64,000 nucleotides of DNA from Panax quinquefolius (GCA_020205615.1 CM035167.1:141485255-141549254); one strand, 5' to 3'. Shown: positions 37,165-51,140, numbered from the stretch's first letter. The notes: a model not told the origin generated them from the letters alone. Made by a program: numbers and translations.

Positions 37165-40100
37165 AGAACTCTTTACCTCATCTATCTATAGGTTTCTCTT
37201 ATTTGACTTATAGTATTTTGTGGTTCTTGAACTCTTGAAGATCTATTATCCTCCCTTATTTGACTTATAGTGTTTTGTGGTTCTTGAACTCTTAATCTAT
37301 AAACACACTTTTATCTTAGAAAAGGTTTAAACAAACACCTTTTGCTAAGTAGAATTATAGAACATATACCTAAACTTACTTTAGGATGTCCCCAAAATCT
37401 GTACTTGTCAAATCTTGTCCCAAGCTTATCCTTTTGAAACCTTTTCACATAAGTTGGACACCCCTTATCTTAACATACTTAAGATTAGGAATCCTCCACA
37501 TCCATAACTTTTATGGAGTCTTGGGGCGGATTTTGAGGTTACCTTTTTAATGTGAGATATCGACCATTTCTAGGACATGACCTGAAGGATCTTTGGAATG
37601 TCGGTAAAATCATTATGGACCGTACCATGTCCAAGTGTATGATTTTCCTTTCGGATACATCAATCGATTATTGCGTGTCGAGGATGTGTCCATTATGAAA
37701 AACCATTTGAGATGATCTAAAAACTTATTGCACAAGTATTTATTCCTTGATCTGTCAAAGAATCTTAATACTTTGCCAATTTGTTTCACTTATGAATTCT
37801 TTGAACCTTTCAAATAATTCACACTTGTATTCAACAAATACATACATTCGACTCTTTGAATGATCATCTCCTTTTCTTATACTAGTTTGTTCGATTTGCA
37901 AAATATATTTTTCACGTAAATCAGTATACAAAATTTATTAAGTAATATTCGATTCTATCTGAAAACATTATTATTATAAATAGAACAACAATTGTTCTTA
38001 ATTATAATACCAAAAATTTCATTGTCCAATGATAAAATGGAAATAATATTTTTAACAAATTGAAATCTGATAACAACTTATTGACTTAATAGATTTGCGT
38101 AGGCGATCTTTAAACTATAAGTTTACATAGCTAATCGTGACCTTTGCTTCATTTTCCACATATAGATTACTTATATTTGTTTAACTTTCTACTTACTTGG
38201 TCCTTCATAAATCTATATTTATGATAACGAAAGTCGGTATCCAATACCCAGTAGAACATTGACTTAAAGAAAAATTTATTTTAAATCATGAACAAAATTG
38301 TATTTATAAGCAAAACTTCATTAAAAAGCTTCTTTGGTTAGCCTCTGCAAGATGCTTCTTGAGTTTCTTTCCGATGTCGGGCTTATTGCGGTGGAAGCAA
38401 ACTCTTTTCTTTATCAAGTATCGATTTTGTTCTTATTATCCTTTGTTTTTGCCTTTCTATTTACCTTCTTTGAATCGTTCTTCTTTTGAGGAAGATCCTT
38501 TGGCCCCTACCGATAAGACTTGGTCTTTCTTGGTTGGAAAGTGACTCTCATCATTTTTCAACATGTTAAGAAAATCGGCGAAGGCTGATATCTAGCTTGT
38601 TCGTATGAAAAATTCACAACAATTGTGAAAGGAGTCAGGGAGTGAGTCTGAATCAAATCTTGGCTCAACTCTCCATCCATGACAAAACTTCGTTGTCTAA
38701 TTGATCAATCAAATTGATAATGTTAAGGACTTTTATGCATCTTTATAGTGCCATTGGCGATTCTAGATCGGAAGAGCTCCTTAGATATCGATATCTATCG
38801 GTCCTACTTTCCTCACCATCAACTACTTGATGTGCGGGAATATAGTAGGAGCATCCATAGTTTCATCTTGTGGCTGAAGCTTTCGTTACTCGTGGATCGA
38901 GCATGATGCGTTGAGCCATATTGTGCATCATCTTGCCACTTTCTAAAAGTAGCATCTCTTCCTCGGGCATTATGCGCAACCATTGCGAGGATAGGCGTAT
39001 TAAGGACATAAGATAGCTTTTCATCTATGAGAACTATTCTCAAATTCCTTAACCAATCCAGTTTAATTGATGTTAGGTTAAATAACATCTAATATGTTTC
39101 ACGATGATAGTAATTTTAGACATTGTAAAATTACGTAAATGAATTTGTAATTAACAACATTTTAACATACATTCTTTTATTAATTACCAAAATAAATTAG
39201 GTCTTGTTTTAAATTGGTATCTCCCACTATTTTTTCTTCAAACTATATTACCCTCACTTATATAGTTAAATAAAAATCTAATTAAAGATTTCTTTAGTGA
39301 GAATAAGGATCCCATTTCAAATGTATATAGCCTTGTGGTGACCTGACAAACTATATATAAATAAATAGGTAGACAACTTTTGTCGATTACATCACTATCT
39401 GCCGACTTCCTTCCGTGACTCCTTTTATTTTGCCTCTTAGATTATTTTGATCAGTGGTGGCACATCAGAATCAAAATTATCCAAGTTAAGTCCAACCTAG
39501 CACTCCATATATTGAAAAAGAAAAATATCATCCTTGTGGTGACCTGACAAAACAATATTGTTCAATTTTCTTTATAAGCATCAAATGTGATAAATTAACA
39601 TCTTAAATACTTAATACTTGCCTTGTGGTGACACAACAAACTCATATTAAATATTTAATACTCTATTAATTTTATCATGCTTGAGAAAGCTGACGTTCGA
39701 TATTCTAAATATCTTTGAGCAACTTAGGACTTAATATAAAAATTGAGGGGTTTGTTATTAATTTGTCTCATCTTGTTTAGCGCACATGCATATATATATA
39801 AAATCTCGCGTCATATTAATGAACATGCGAAAGCGTGTTTGCATAATATATAATATATATAGAATAAGCATACATATAGAATCTTATATATTACACGGAT
39901 TGATTATGGACTTTTATTCTAGTTTGGTTCACTAGAGCCACCAAGTGAACCAAAAGGTCAATACCCAGGGTGCGAAATAATATTTAAATATAACTATTAC
40001 ATTTAAACTTGGGCTCCTTATTACAAGCGGGTCTTGATGACCTTGCTCCTTTTGATCTCTAATTTTCAAAATTAATTCTAATTAAATCCTTCTTATTACA

Positions 40101-40195
40101 AAACTATTTAAAATAAATAGAAACCTTGATCGGCGATCGAGGGAAGTATACGTAGGAGGAATAAATTTACATTAAGAAAAATTAGAGAGGCGAGG
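37165..40195 (-). mobile_element. copia-C, 5' internal part (integrase, protease, gag, leader)
   Basis: Continues copia-C after G2. Integrase remnants lie at about 37200-38000 and a decayed protease near 38240-38270. Gag is at 38330-39090; the minus frame 38819-39088 reads WLRNLRIVLIDEKLSYVLNT and FRKWQDDAQYG. The leader (39100-40195) has the four GTGGTGACACAACAA-type palindromes and the GGTTCAC hairpin but breaks off before the AT tract. The 5' LTR is reduced to scraps at 40195-40446. The element is non-functional. Confidence 0.82.
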
Positions 40196-40446
40196 GTGTA
40201 TACCACTATCTTAAGGAATAATGACTAGGTAAAGTATAACTCATCAGCATACGCGATATCTCGATGATGATCTCAAGTCGATCGAGGATCGGAATCAAAT
40301 ATTCATCTAGAGAAATTCCTATTTAGTAATCGAGATTAGAATAAAACTCCATTAGAATATTCCTTATTACAAATATTCGACCACGTTCATCTTTTCTCTT
40401 TTTAATAAAGCACTTTATCATCATCTTAACTTTCATTCTTCTCTTT
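40195..40446. other. Scrambled copia/G1 junction
   Basis: Short stretches alternate between two sources. Copia LTR-like: CTTAAGGAATAATGAC, AAAGTATAACTCATCA, GATGATCTCAAGTCGA, ATAAAACTCCATTAG. G1 LTR-like: CGGAATCAAATATTCATCT. Both keep their own internal order, which looks like a merged consensus of two sequences rather than one clean breakpoint. No genes. Confidence 0.55.
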
Positions 40447-42398
40447 GCACTACTGGGCATAATATCATCATTTAAGGCGAGGATGATGAAAAATATTTTT
40501 AAAGAAAGCGAATCGATGAAACAAAATGACAAGGATTAAGGATTAAGGATTAGTACTTTGTTTTATCCGTATCAATGATACCTCAAAATAATCATAGTGG
40601 TGTAAAATTGAGAATGATCAAAACATGGATCTGATCAAAGCTAGTATCCAAATAGATATTTTGGACAAAAGAAGAAATTTTATTTTTTGGTGAATAGTCT
40701 TGAGTATCGTGAATAGTCTTGGTATCGTGAATAGTCTTGCGTATCGTGAATAGTCTTCCAAAATATCGTGAATAATAAATCAAACACGAAAAGATAGAAA
40801 TTCCACAAAAAACATCTTCACGCTTACATGAATAGTACTAAATGAATAGTAACTTCGTGAATAGTAACTTCATGAATAGTAACTTCGTGAATAGTAACTC
40901 ATGAATAGTAACCCATGAATAGCATGAAAAAGTTCAAATTTGATAAAAACTTGGATCAACATTTGACGTAATGATATTGAAGAAATAATATCATTCTGAA
41001 AAAAAAAAATAATATCCACTTACCTCGAAGAATCGATTACTTGGAAGGAAGGTCGGAAGTGATCTTTGAATGAAACTTGTCTTGAGCAATGACTCTCAAA
41101 GTATCTAAATACTCACAAAATCGCTCGATAATATAGAGAGAGAAGAAAACTTTGTTTACGGTGTGATTTTCAATTCTAACTTAGCCCTCTGTTTATAGGA
41201 AAATGTTAGCCGTAAAGCGGACTTGACTTTTTTACACGATGGCTTTACTACTTCTTGTGCCACCCACCACATTTGAAATAAAATTCAGCACATTTCTTCA
41301 CCAACCACAAGTGGGGCCCTCAATTCTAAATTTTCCACAAAATCAATTATAACCCTAATTTAGAATCAGACACCTCTTAAAATTCATAACAAATCATTAC
41401 GTGCATTTTAACGGTTCAAAATTTGTGGACATATACTCAACTTATGTATGTATAACATACCCAAAAATTACCACAATCAGCGGTCGGATTAAAAATTATA
41501 ACCCATGATATATCTGAAAACCCACGATTTAATTTTAATACCTCGATCAGGTAAAATCTTGATAAAACACCTCAACAATAATTTCTTCATTTATAACCAC
41601 ATAAATAAATCCATCATTTATATCCACATAAAATAAATATTTCTTTATCATATGAATCGATAATTAATTATTCACAAATAATATTACGAATCCTGATTAT
41701 AATGACGGTAGTTCCGGAAGGGGGGCTTTCAGATAAGGATTTCTCACTTCTTGGCGGCGATTAGGTGACCAAACCTCTCCTTGAGAACTTTCTAGACATT
41801 GCCAATAATCTTTATCTAATAATATTATTTAAATAATATGAATTATTGATCGATAATGGAGATAATGTGCGGTGACAATTATTGAACAACGATAATATAA
41901 AATATCAGCCTTGTGATTATTGAATCGATAAAATAAAATATTGAGCGATAACTCTTGTGAAAATTATTGAGTAGTGCCTTCTTACGTAAGGATCGATAAT
42001 TCACAATCTTTGTGCGATCTGGTGTATCTTCTTTGTGTGCGACCACGCGTATTCTTGTATTTTAACCATAGGGTATTCAATGATCTTAACGGTAACAACT
42101 TCTGTAGTTATTTTAACTTGACTTATATTTGTCGTTTTCTTCATCGATAATTTTTCCGTTATGGGGCCCACACATGTGCATTTCTGGCAGGTCGTCGAAT
42201 ATTCCCAAAGCGATCTGAATATTCCACGACCAACGAATATTCCCAAATGAAATGAATATTTTATAACCACTTGCTTATTTTGAAATATTTGCGTATTTAA
42301 CCCTTAACTATCCACATTAATCAAATCAACCCTTACTATTTCAAAATAATAAATAAAGGAAATTCCTTTTTATTTAAAAAAAAGTTTGAGTCTTCTGA
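40446..42398 (-). repeat. G1-b 3' LTR, truncated (LTR-b)
   Basis: Matches LTR-a from about 2537 to 4500; roughly the first 650 bp (U5 end on the minus strand) are missing at the scrambled junction. It keeps the GTGAATAGT array (40690-40925), a TATA region changed to TATAAACAG (about 41191-41203), and the boundary GTCTTCTGA next to the polypurine tract CCTCCCTCCTTATG (42399-42412). Confidence 0.83.
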
Positions 42399-42499
42399 CC
42401 TCCCTCCTTATGAAATTTAGTCCTCGAAATTGGCGTCGTCGACACAGTGTTTGAAAAGGTGAGGATACCTCGCTTTCATTTAGTTTCAATTCCGGTCAT

Positions 42500-43780
42500 T
42501 TCCTCTATAGCATGATTCCTCCACAAAACTTTAACTTGTGGTATGACCTTTCTTGGCGCGTGGGGCGTGCTCCTTCTATCCAAGATCTTGATAGGTACCT
42601 CCTCATCGTTAAGTCTTGGTTATCTCGTCCGGTTACAACTTCGATAGCGTGGTTGGGTCTTTCACATATTCTGAAATGCGGATATGTGAAACACATTATG
42701 AACACGAGACGTACTTTGGAGAATGCTTGTGAGTCTATAGGCTACATTTCTACTTTCGGTCGAGAATTTGAAATGGACGATAAATGCGTGGATTGAGCTT
42801 TCCTCTCTTTCCCAAATCTTGTAACTCCCTTCCATGGAAGCTGACTTCATGACAATCATGATCCCCACATTAAATTCCGTCCTTTCGATGAAGATCCGCA
42901 TAACTCTTTTATCGATCTTGTCTAGTTTGTATCGTTATCGAATCATTTGGATCTTTTCGGTGAGTCATACGTCTTAACTTTCGGGTCCCAACAATGTTGC
43001 TTCACCCACTTTCATCCCACGTATTGGAGAGCGACATTTTAAATCCATATAATGCTTGAATGGAGCCACACTATACTTGCACGATAAGCTTTGTTGTTGT
43101 AGGAGAATTCCACCGATGGTAAATACTTATCCCAAGCTACCCTTGAAGTCTAGGACCACGAGTCTTAATAAATCTTGAGAGTTTGAATAGTCCTCTACGA
43201 TTGTCGAAATCCAGGTTTGGGGATGGTATCTTAGAACTAAATCGCAAATCCGTGCCCGTAGCTTTTTGCAAACTAACCCAAAATCTTGAAGTGAATCTTG
43301 GGTCACGATCCAAAACTATGGATCTGGGCATGCCGTACGACCTCACGATCTCATTTACGTGCATCTAGCAAGGCGTTCGAGGAATAAGTCTCCGTGTCGG
43401 CGAAAATGAAGCGGACTTGGTTAATCTATCAACAATAACCCAAATAGCATTGATGCCTTGAAAGCCGTAGGAAGACCCGTATAGCTTGAAATCCATGGTA
43501 ATGTGTTCCCACTTCCATTCAGAATCTCAGTGGTTCTGACGGACCCTTAGGTACTAGATGCTCGCCTTTACCGTTAATGAAGTTAAACACATTGAGATAA
43601 ACTTTGCAATCTCTCTCTTCGTATTATTCCACCAAAATGTATGTAGAAGATCACGATACATTTAGTACTTCGAGGATGGATTGCAAATGGTGTATTGTGT
43701 GCCTCCATCGTAATCTTGTACTTAATCGAGTCGTTAGGAACCTGAAAGTCTAGAGTGGACTCGAAGTATTCCTTCTTCAT
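42500..43780 (-). pseudogene. G1-b integrase, broken
   Basis: Minus strand. Frame 43137-43364 reads VNEIVRSYGMPRSIVLDRDPRFTSRFW, including the second catalytic Asp region of the integrase core, and LQKATGTDLRFSS. Frame 43583-43780 covers the N-terminal zinc-finger area but is shifted. Frame 42505-42705 covers the C-terminal tail, with HNVFH-like sequence and KLKFCGGI. The GPF/Y block seen in G1-a is frameshifted here. No continuous product. Confidence 0.75.
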
Positions 43781-43849
43781 CGATTCTAAGCTTAGGAATA
43801 GCTCCTTCTTGTACTTTCTTCTTCATTATGCATCGGCTCAAGATTCGGT

Positions 43850-45110
43850 GGCTTGAAGCGACCTTAACTTTTCTATTAAAGTTGGCTCTGTCGTATACTT
43901 GACATCATCGCTTTTCGTTCCGCGTATGATCTTACCTTTCGATAAATCATTTACCACGTTAAACTTTTCGGGATGGTATTGAATAGTGTGGTCGTAGTCT
44001 TTCGATAGCTTTCGAGCAGCGTCGGCTGCCGCGTGTTGAGTTCTTTTGAGTGAAGAAATATTTAAGGCTTTTATGATGCGAATATATCTCCACTTTCTCC
44101 CCGTATAGATAGTGCCTCCGTATCTTTAAGCGGCAACATTTATTTTGCTGACTCTAGATCATGGTAGGATAATTCCTCTCATACTCTTTAAGTTGTCGCG
44201 AGGCATAGGCTATGACTTTCCCGTTTGCATGAGAACACATCCTAACCCTTTGCACGAAGCATCGGCATAGATAACAAATCCATCCGAACGGATGGTATTG
44301 TTAGAGCAGTCTTAGAAATAAGTCTCTCTTAAGCTCTTGGAAACTTTTCTCGCGTTCTTCGCTCCAAGCGAATTTTGTATCCTTAGAGTTAGGCGAGTTA
44401 ATGGAGTAGCGATTAGAAAACCGCTTCCACGAATCTCAGATAATAACAATTAAGCCCAAAAAACTCGTCTTGATCATGAAGCTTGGTTTGCTCTGACTTT
44501 GTATTGCTTGATCTTGGCCGGATCAGCGGATACTCCATGTTTTGACACCACGTGCCCAAGAAATGCTACTTCCTCGAGCGAACTTCGCATTTCTTCAATT
44601 TGGCATATAGTTGGTTTTCACGAAGCCTTTGGAGTACCGACTTCAAATGGTGCTCATGATCTTCCGACTTTTGGAATATATAAGGATGTCATCATAAAAA
44701 CAACAACAAAGCGATCGAAATATTCCTTGAATACTCGGTTCATCGTATCCATGAAAGCCAGGGGGAGCATTAGTTAGTCAGAAAGACATGACTAAAATTC
44801 ATAATGCCCATCTGGGGATTACGAAGGCGGTCTTTGGAATATCCTCGATTTTAATCTTGGTGATGATATCGAGCGAAGATCGATTTTGAAAAGAATTGTG
44901 CCCTTACAGGTGGTGGTCGAACAAGTCATCAATCTGAGGTGAGGGATACCTATTCTTGATGGTGACATGGTTCGATTCCGATAGTCGTCTGAAATCGCAT
45001 ACTCCGTCTTTCTTTTTTCTGAATAAAGCAGGGCACCCCGAGGAGATGTCTTGGGGCCAATGAAACCGATGTCCAACAATTCACGTAGTTGGACCTTTAA
45101 CTCTGAAGTT
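43850..45110 (-). pseudogene. G1-b RNase H and RT, broken
   Basis: The minus frame 44819-45079 reads [45 protein letters not shown] and FQRPPS, a shifted copy of the RT N-terminus (SPWGAP...DYR.LN...KIDLRSGYHQ...IPKTAF). The catalytic box has lost one base (plus strand GTCATCATAAA, 44688-44698, where G1-a has GTCATCAATAAA), so FIDD cannot be read. RNase H pieces (YHPGK-like, near 43975) follow. G1-c has the same lesion. Confidence 0.78.
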
Positions 45111-46455
45111 CATAGGAGCCATTCGATATGGGGTTTTAGAAATGGGCTTTGTGCGGGTTGAATCGATAAAGAATTGACTTCACGTTACGGGGTGAAGCCA
45201 GGGAAGTTCTTGAAATCGTCGGAAAAATCGATATGAACGGGAATATTATTCAAATTTGGCGTGTCTTTATTCAAATCCATAACATGGGCTAAGAAAGCTT
45301 GACATCCGTTTTTTCGATAAGCGAATAGCTTTATGATTAGATATGATAGTGATTGATTTTAATGGTTTAGTTGCTTGAATTAAATACAACGGGTTGGTTA
45401 GGAATATGAAAACTATGACCTTACGAAAACAATCAATTTTGGCGTGATGAGTAGTTAACGATCGATCCACAAAATCACATCAAAAGCAAGTATCTTTAAA
45501 GAGATAAGGTCGACGGTAAGGTGATGGTGCCAACTTGAATCAAACAAGATTTATAAGCGATGGATGTGATGAAAGTTTCTCTAGCGGAGTTTCCACGAGA
45601 TAGGTCAAAGTCTAATTTCTCGGTCGAGTTTTAAGCGTTGAGCACATGCGGGAGAGATAAATGAATGGGTATACAAGGTATCAGTAAGGTATAAACTTGC
45701 GAAATTTATAAATAGCTTACCGTGATCACCTCGTTTGGGTTCCTCGCATTATGACCGATCCTGACAAAGCGCTCTTCCGGAATCGTTGACTTTGACTTTT
45801 ACAGGGACGATCTTTTGAGTCACCGTCCCCATTGAACTAGGTTTATTCTGCGTCTGATCTCGGCGATATGTCCTTCCTTTCCTGATTATAGCATACCTTG
45901 AGCTGTTGTGGGCGGTTTGGTGATATGTCCCTCTTTTCGCATTTGTAGCATATAATGGGTGGTCGTTCTCCTCCACTTAGAACCGATTCTTTCTGCAAAC
46001 CTTTGTCGTCTTCACATAGTCGTTGTTAAATCTCCTCTTTTAAAATCTCCTCTGACTCGCTTCTACTACATTTTTTTCATGACCATGATTACCACGGAGT
46101 GGTTACCATTTACATCCGTCTGTTTCTTTCTCATGAGGTTATCATTATTACATTGGCTTTGCTATCTACAGTGCGATCCGGGTTATGGTCCCTCGGTTGG
46201 CCGTACTTTCGTTATCTCGCTCTAATAATTGAGCCACATTTTACAACATGTCGAATAAAGAAAGTTTATGAGAAATGAGATCTTGGCGTATCTTGGGGTT
46301 TCAAACCTCTAAAAACATCCGCGTCATCGTTCCTCATTCTCCACGAATGAGGTCTGAACACGGATAACTCTGCAAACTTTGCCTCGTCTTTGAGACAAAT
46401 CGTATTGTTTTGCTCTGTCGATGAACTCCACTTCCTTCGTATAGCGAACACTTAA
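45110..46455 (-). pseudogene. G1-b protease and partial gag, broken
   Basis: The protease end is readable in the minus frame 45267-45470 (LTTHHAKIDCFRKVIV). This is the uninterrupted version of the site where copia-A sits in G1-a. A zinc-knuckle remnant lies near 45900-45965 (PPIICYKCEKRDISP-like). Gag continues to 46455, where frame 46266-46451 covers the capsid C-terminal part. The N-terminal gag is deleted at the LTR-c junction. Confidence 0.7.
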
Positions 46456-49106
46456 AAGCAAGGGTTATATTATCTTACAGACAATATTTATACTCATGTA
46501 AAATCCTCATCACATTTATTGATACATTATTTTACAAAATGGTGAGGACTACTAAACAATCCTTTCTCCTTTCTAAAACCTTCATTCCATTATTTTACAA
46601 AAATGGTGAGGACTACCTAAAACCTTCGTTTCTTTTATATATTCTATATTCTCACGAGAAGAATGGAACAAAAAGGAAAAGGGTGAGCTCATTAGCTTCG
46701 ATAAAGAATATTATGACTAAGATAATATCTGACAAATTATCGTTAGTCTTGACGAGGAAAAAATTTAATAGAATCTGATAGGCAACAAATTTTCAATCAA
46801 TATTATGCGGAAAAATAATAATTCATTAGAAGAGTTAAGTAGAGAATGAAACTACTATCTTACATGTATGAATTTAAAAGTTCATCGTCTATCTTTTATC
46901 CTGTAACAACAATCGATATACATCTCGGAATCAAATATTCATCTTTTTACTCTGAGGCGAAGATATTCATCGATTAATCGTATTCATTTAAACACTGTTC
47001 ATCTTTGCTTCTGAGGCGAAGATATTATTATCGATCGGTCGTATTCATCTCGACACACATTTCATCTTTTTTCTGAGGGCGAAGATATTCTTGAAAAATC
47101 ATTCATCTTTGCTTCTGGGCGAAGATATTCTTGAATATTCAATAATATCATCATTTAAGGGCGAGGATGATGAAAATATTTTTAAAGCGAATCGGTGAAA
47201 CAAAATGACAAGGATTAAGGATTAAGGATTAGTACTTTGTTTTATCCATATCAATGAATACCCCAAAAATAATCACGGTGGTGTAAAATTCGAGAATGAT
47301 CAAAACATGGATCTGATCAAAGCTAGTATCCAAAATAGATATTTTGAACAAAAAAGAAGAAATTTTATTTTTTGGTGAATAGTCTTGATATCGTGAATAG
47401 TCTTGTATCGTGAATAGTCTTAGTATCGTGAATAGTCTTAGTATCGTGAATAGTAAATCAAACGCACCAAAAATAGAAATTCCACAAAAAAAAACATCTT
47501 CAACCTTAATGAATAGTACTAGTACTTAGTGAATAGTAACTTTCGTGAATAGTAACTCATGAATAGTAACTTCGTGAATAGTAACTCATGAATAAATAAC
47601 CCAGAGCATGAAAAAGTTCCAAATTTGATAAAAACTTGGATCGACATTTCGACGTAATGATATTGAAGAAATAATATCATTCTGAAAAAAAAAATAATAT
47701 CCACTTACCTCGAAGAATCGATTGCTTGGGAAGGAAAGGTCGGAAGTGATCTTTGAATGAAACTTATCTTGAGCAATGACTCTCAAAAGTATCTAAATAC
47801 TCACAAAATCGCTCGATAATATAGAGAGAAAAAAAACTTTGTTTACGGTGTGATTTTCAATTCTAACTTAGCCCTCTATTTATAGGAAAATGTTAGCCGT
47901 AGAAAGCGAGACTTGACTTTCTTTACACGATGGCTTTACACTTTCTATTACCACCACCACATTTGAAATAAAATTCAGCACATTTCTTCACCAACCACAA
48001 GTGGGGCCCTCTCAATTCTAAATTTTCCACCAAAATCAATTATAACCCTAATTTAGAATCAGACACCTCTTAAAATTCATAACAAATCATTAGTGCATTT
48101 TAACGGTTCAAAATTTGTGGACATATACTCGACTTATGTATGTATAACATATACCAAAAATTACCACAATCAGCGGTCGGGATTAAAAATTATAATCCCA
48201 TGATATATCTCAAAACCCACGATTTAATTTTAATACCTCGATCGGTAAAATCTTGATAAAACACCTCAACAATAATTTCTTCATTTATAACCACATAAAT
48301 AAATCCATCATTTATATCCACATAAAATAAATATTTCTTTATCATATGAATCGATAATTAATTATTCACAAATAATATTACGAGAATCCTGATTATAATG
48401 ACGGTAGTTCCGGAAAGGGGGCTTTCAGATAAGGATTTCTCCTTCTTGGCGCCTTGATTAGGTGACCAAACCTCTCCTTGTGAAACTTTCTAGACATTGC
48501 CAATAATCTTTATCTAATAATATTATTTAAATAATATGAATTATTGATCGATAATGGAGATAATGTGCGGTGACAATTATTGAACAACGATAATATAAAA
48601 TATCAATATGCGATGATTATTGAATCGATAAAATAAAATATTGAGCGATAACTCTTGTGAAAATTATTGAGTAGTGCCTTACTACGTGGGATCGATAATT
48701 CAACAATCTTTATGCGATCTGGTAATATTCTTTTGTGCGACCCACGCGTATTCTTGTATTTTAACCATAGGGTATTCAATGATCTTACTTGATAACAACT
48801 TCTGTAGTTATTTTTAACTTGACTTATATTTGTCGTTTTTCTTCATCGATAAACTTTCCGTTATGGGGCCCACACATGGGCATTTGCTGGCGTCGTCGTG
48901 CGAATATTCCCAAAGCGATCTGAATATTCCACGACCAAACGAATATTCCCAAACAAAAATGAATATTTTATAACCACTTGCTTATTTTGAAATATTTGCG
49001 TATTTAACCCTTAACTATCCACATTAATCAAATCAACCCTTACTTATTTCAAAATAATAAATAAAGGAAATTCCTTTTTATTTAAAAAAATTTGAGTCTC
49101 TTCTGA
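46456..49106 (-). repeat. G1 LTR-c, shared by G1-b (5') and G1-c (3')
   Basis: Co-linear with LTR-d (53955-56580), lacking its first ~100 bp because of the deletion on its left. Around 46526-46615 the phrase ATTATTTTACAAAATGGTGAGGACTAC is present twice, a local duplication. Contains the hairpin array (46938-47130), GTGAATAGT array (47378-47595), TATA box (about 47874-47886) and ends GTCTCTTCTGA before a polypurine tract. Confidence 0.83.
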
Positions 49107-50450
49107 CCTCCCTCTCTTATGAAATTTAAGTCCTCGAAATTGGCGTCGTCGTACTGGTGTTTGAAAAGGTGAGGATACCTCGCTTTCATTTAGTTTCAAT
49201 TCGGTCATTTCCTCTATAGCATGATTCCTCCACAAAACTTTAACTTGTGGTATGACCTTTCTTGGCGTGGGGCGTGCTCCTTCTATCCAAGATCTTGATA
49301 GGTACCTCCTCATCGTTAAGTCTTGGTATCTCGTCAGGTTCTAACTTCGATAACGTGGTTGGGTCTTTCACATATTCTGAAATGCGGATATATGAAACAC
49401 ATTATGAACACGAGACATACTCGGAGAATGCTTGAGAGTCATAGGCTACATTTCTACTCGGTCGAGAATTTGAAATGGACGATAAATGCGTGGATTGAGC
49501 TTTCCTCTCTTCCCCAAATCTTGTAACTCCCTTCCGTGGAAGCGACTTCATGACAATCATGATCCCCACATTAAATTCCCGTCCTTTCGATGAAGATCCG
49601 CATAACTCTTTTATCGATCTTGGTAGTTTTGTATCGTTGTCGAATTATTTGGATCTTTTCGGTGATCATACGTCTTAACTTCGGGTCCCAACAATGTTGC
49701 TTCACCCTCGTCCCAACGTATTGGAGAAGCGACATTTTAAATCATATAATGCTTGAATGGAGCCACACTATATACTTGCACGATAAGCTGTTGTTGTAGG
49801 AGAATTCCACCAATGGTAAATACTTATCAACTACCCTTGAAGTCTAGGACCACGAGTCTTAATAAATCTTGAGTTTTGAATAGTCCTCTCGATTGTCCGT
49901 CCGGTTTGGGGATGGTATCTTAGAACTAAATCGCAAATCCGTGCCCGTAGCTTTTTGCAAACTAACCCAAAATCTTGAAGTGAATCTTGGGTCGCGATCC
50001 GAAAACTATGGATCTGGGCATGCCATACTGACCTCACGATCTCATTTACGTGCATCTAGCTAGCAGGCGTTCAGTGAATAAGTCTCCGTGTCGGCGAAAA
50101 ATGAAGCGGACTTGGTTAATCTATCAACAATAACCCAAATATATTTGATGCCTTGAAAAGCCGTAGGAAGACCCGTAACGAAATCCATGGTAATGTGTTC
50201 CCACTTCCATTCAGGAATCTCAGTGGTTCAGCGGACCCTTAGGTACTAGATGCTCACCTTTTTACCGTTAGCAAGTTAAACACATCGAGATAAACTTTGC
50301 AATCTCTCTCTTATTATTATTCCACCAAAATGTATGTAGAAGATCACGATACATTTAGTACTTCGAGGATGGATTGCAAATGGTGTATTGTGTGCCTCCA
50401 TCGTAATCTTGTACTTAAATCAGTCGTTAGGAACCTGAAAGTCTAGAGTG
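49107..50450 (-). pseudogene. G1-c integrase with chromodomain-like tail, broken
   Basis: Minus strand. The C-terminal frame 49044-49313 reads RKVIPQVKVLWRNHAIEEMTELKL, close to the VKVLWRNH--EEATWE tail of plant chromovirus integrases, then FRGLKFHKRG into the polypurine tract. Frame 49831-50055 reads VNEIVRS, then shifted, then RYHPQTGRTIERTIQNSR, the AYHPQTDGQSERTIQ block containing the catalytic Glu. The zinc-finger portion (50230-50420) is frameshifted. The tail normally targets insertion to chromatin; that role is inferred from the family. Confidence 0.77.
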
Positions 50451-50559
50451 GACTCGAAGTATTCCTTCTTCATCGATTCTAAGCTTAGGAATAGCTCCTT
50501 CTTGTACTTTCTTCTTCCCATACGCATCGATTTCAAGATTCGGTGGCTTGAAGCGACCT

Positions 50560-51140
50560 TAACTTTTTCTATTAAAGTTGGCTCTGTCGTATACTTGACA
50601 TCATCGCTTTTCGTTCCGCGTATGATCTTCTACTCGATCGTCGTTCATTTACCGCGTTAAACTTTACGGGATGGTATTGAATAGTGTGGTCGTAGTCTTT
50701 TTCGATAGCTCGAGCCAGCGTCATTGCTGCGCGCGTGTTGAGTTCTTTTTGAGTGAAGAAATATTTAAGGCTTTTATGATGCGAATATATCTCCACTTTC
50801 TCCCCCGTATAGATAGTGCCTCCGTATCTTTAAGCGGCAACATTGCTTGCTTGACTCTAGATCATGAGTAGGATAATTCCTCTCATCTCTCTTTAAGTTG
50901 TCGCGAGGCGTAGGCTATGACTTTCCCGTTTGCGTGAGAACACATCTAACCCTTTGCACGAAGCATCATTTGTAGATAACAAATCCATCCAACGGATGGT
51001 ATTGTTAGAGCAGTCTTAGAAATAAGTCTCTCTTAAGCTCTTGGAAACTTTTCTCGCGTTCTTACGCTACCAAGCAATTTTGTATCCTTAGAGTTAGGCG
51101 AGTTAATGGAGTAGCGATTAGAAAACCCTTCCACGAATCT
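50560..51140 (-). pseudogene. G1-c RNase H, best-preserved copy
   Basis: The minus frame 50572-50796 reads [22 protein letters not shown], then [29 protein letters not shown]. It matches the gypsy RNase H core VEIYSDHKSLKY-FTQKELN-RQ and the connector [17 protein letters not shown]. The Asp of YSDHKSL, part of the active site, is His here. The N-terminal part of the domain to 51140 is in broken frames. Confidence 0.78.

Larger units (their letters stand above)
42399..46455 (-). mobile_element. G1-b internal region
   Basis: Minus-strand gypsy internal region, co-linear with G1-a and G1-c: integrase (42500-43780), RNase H (43850-44420), RT (44480-45110), protease (45110-45640), gag (45640-46455). 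It ends abruptly at GCGAACACTT (46446-46455), then jumps to LTR sequence. The first part of gag, the primer site and about 100 bp of the next LTR are deleted. It shares with G1-c a one-base deletion inside the RT FIDD box (44688-44698). Confidence 0.83.

Noticed and set aside
28481..37169. Target-site duplication for G2
   Set aside because: Flanking five-base words ATATC and AGAAC do not match, and shifting the ends by one or two bases does not help.
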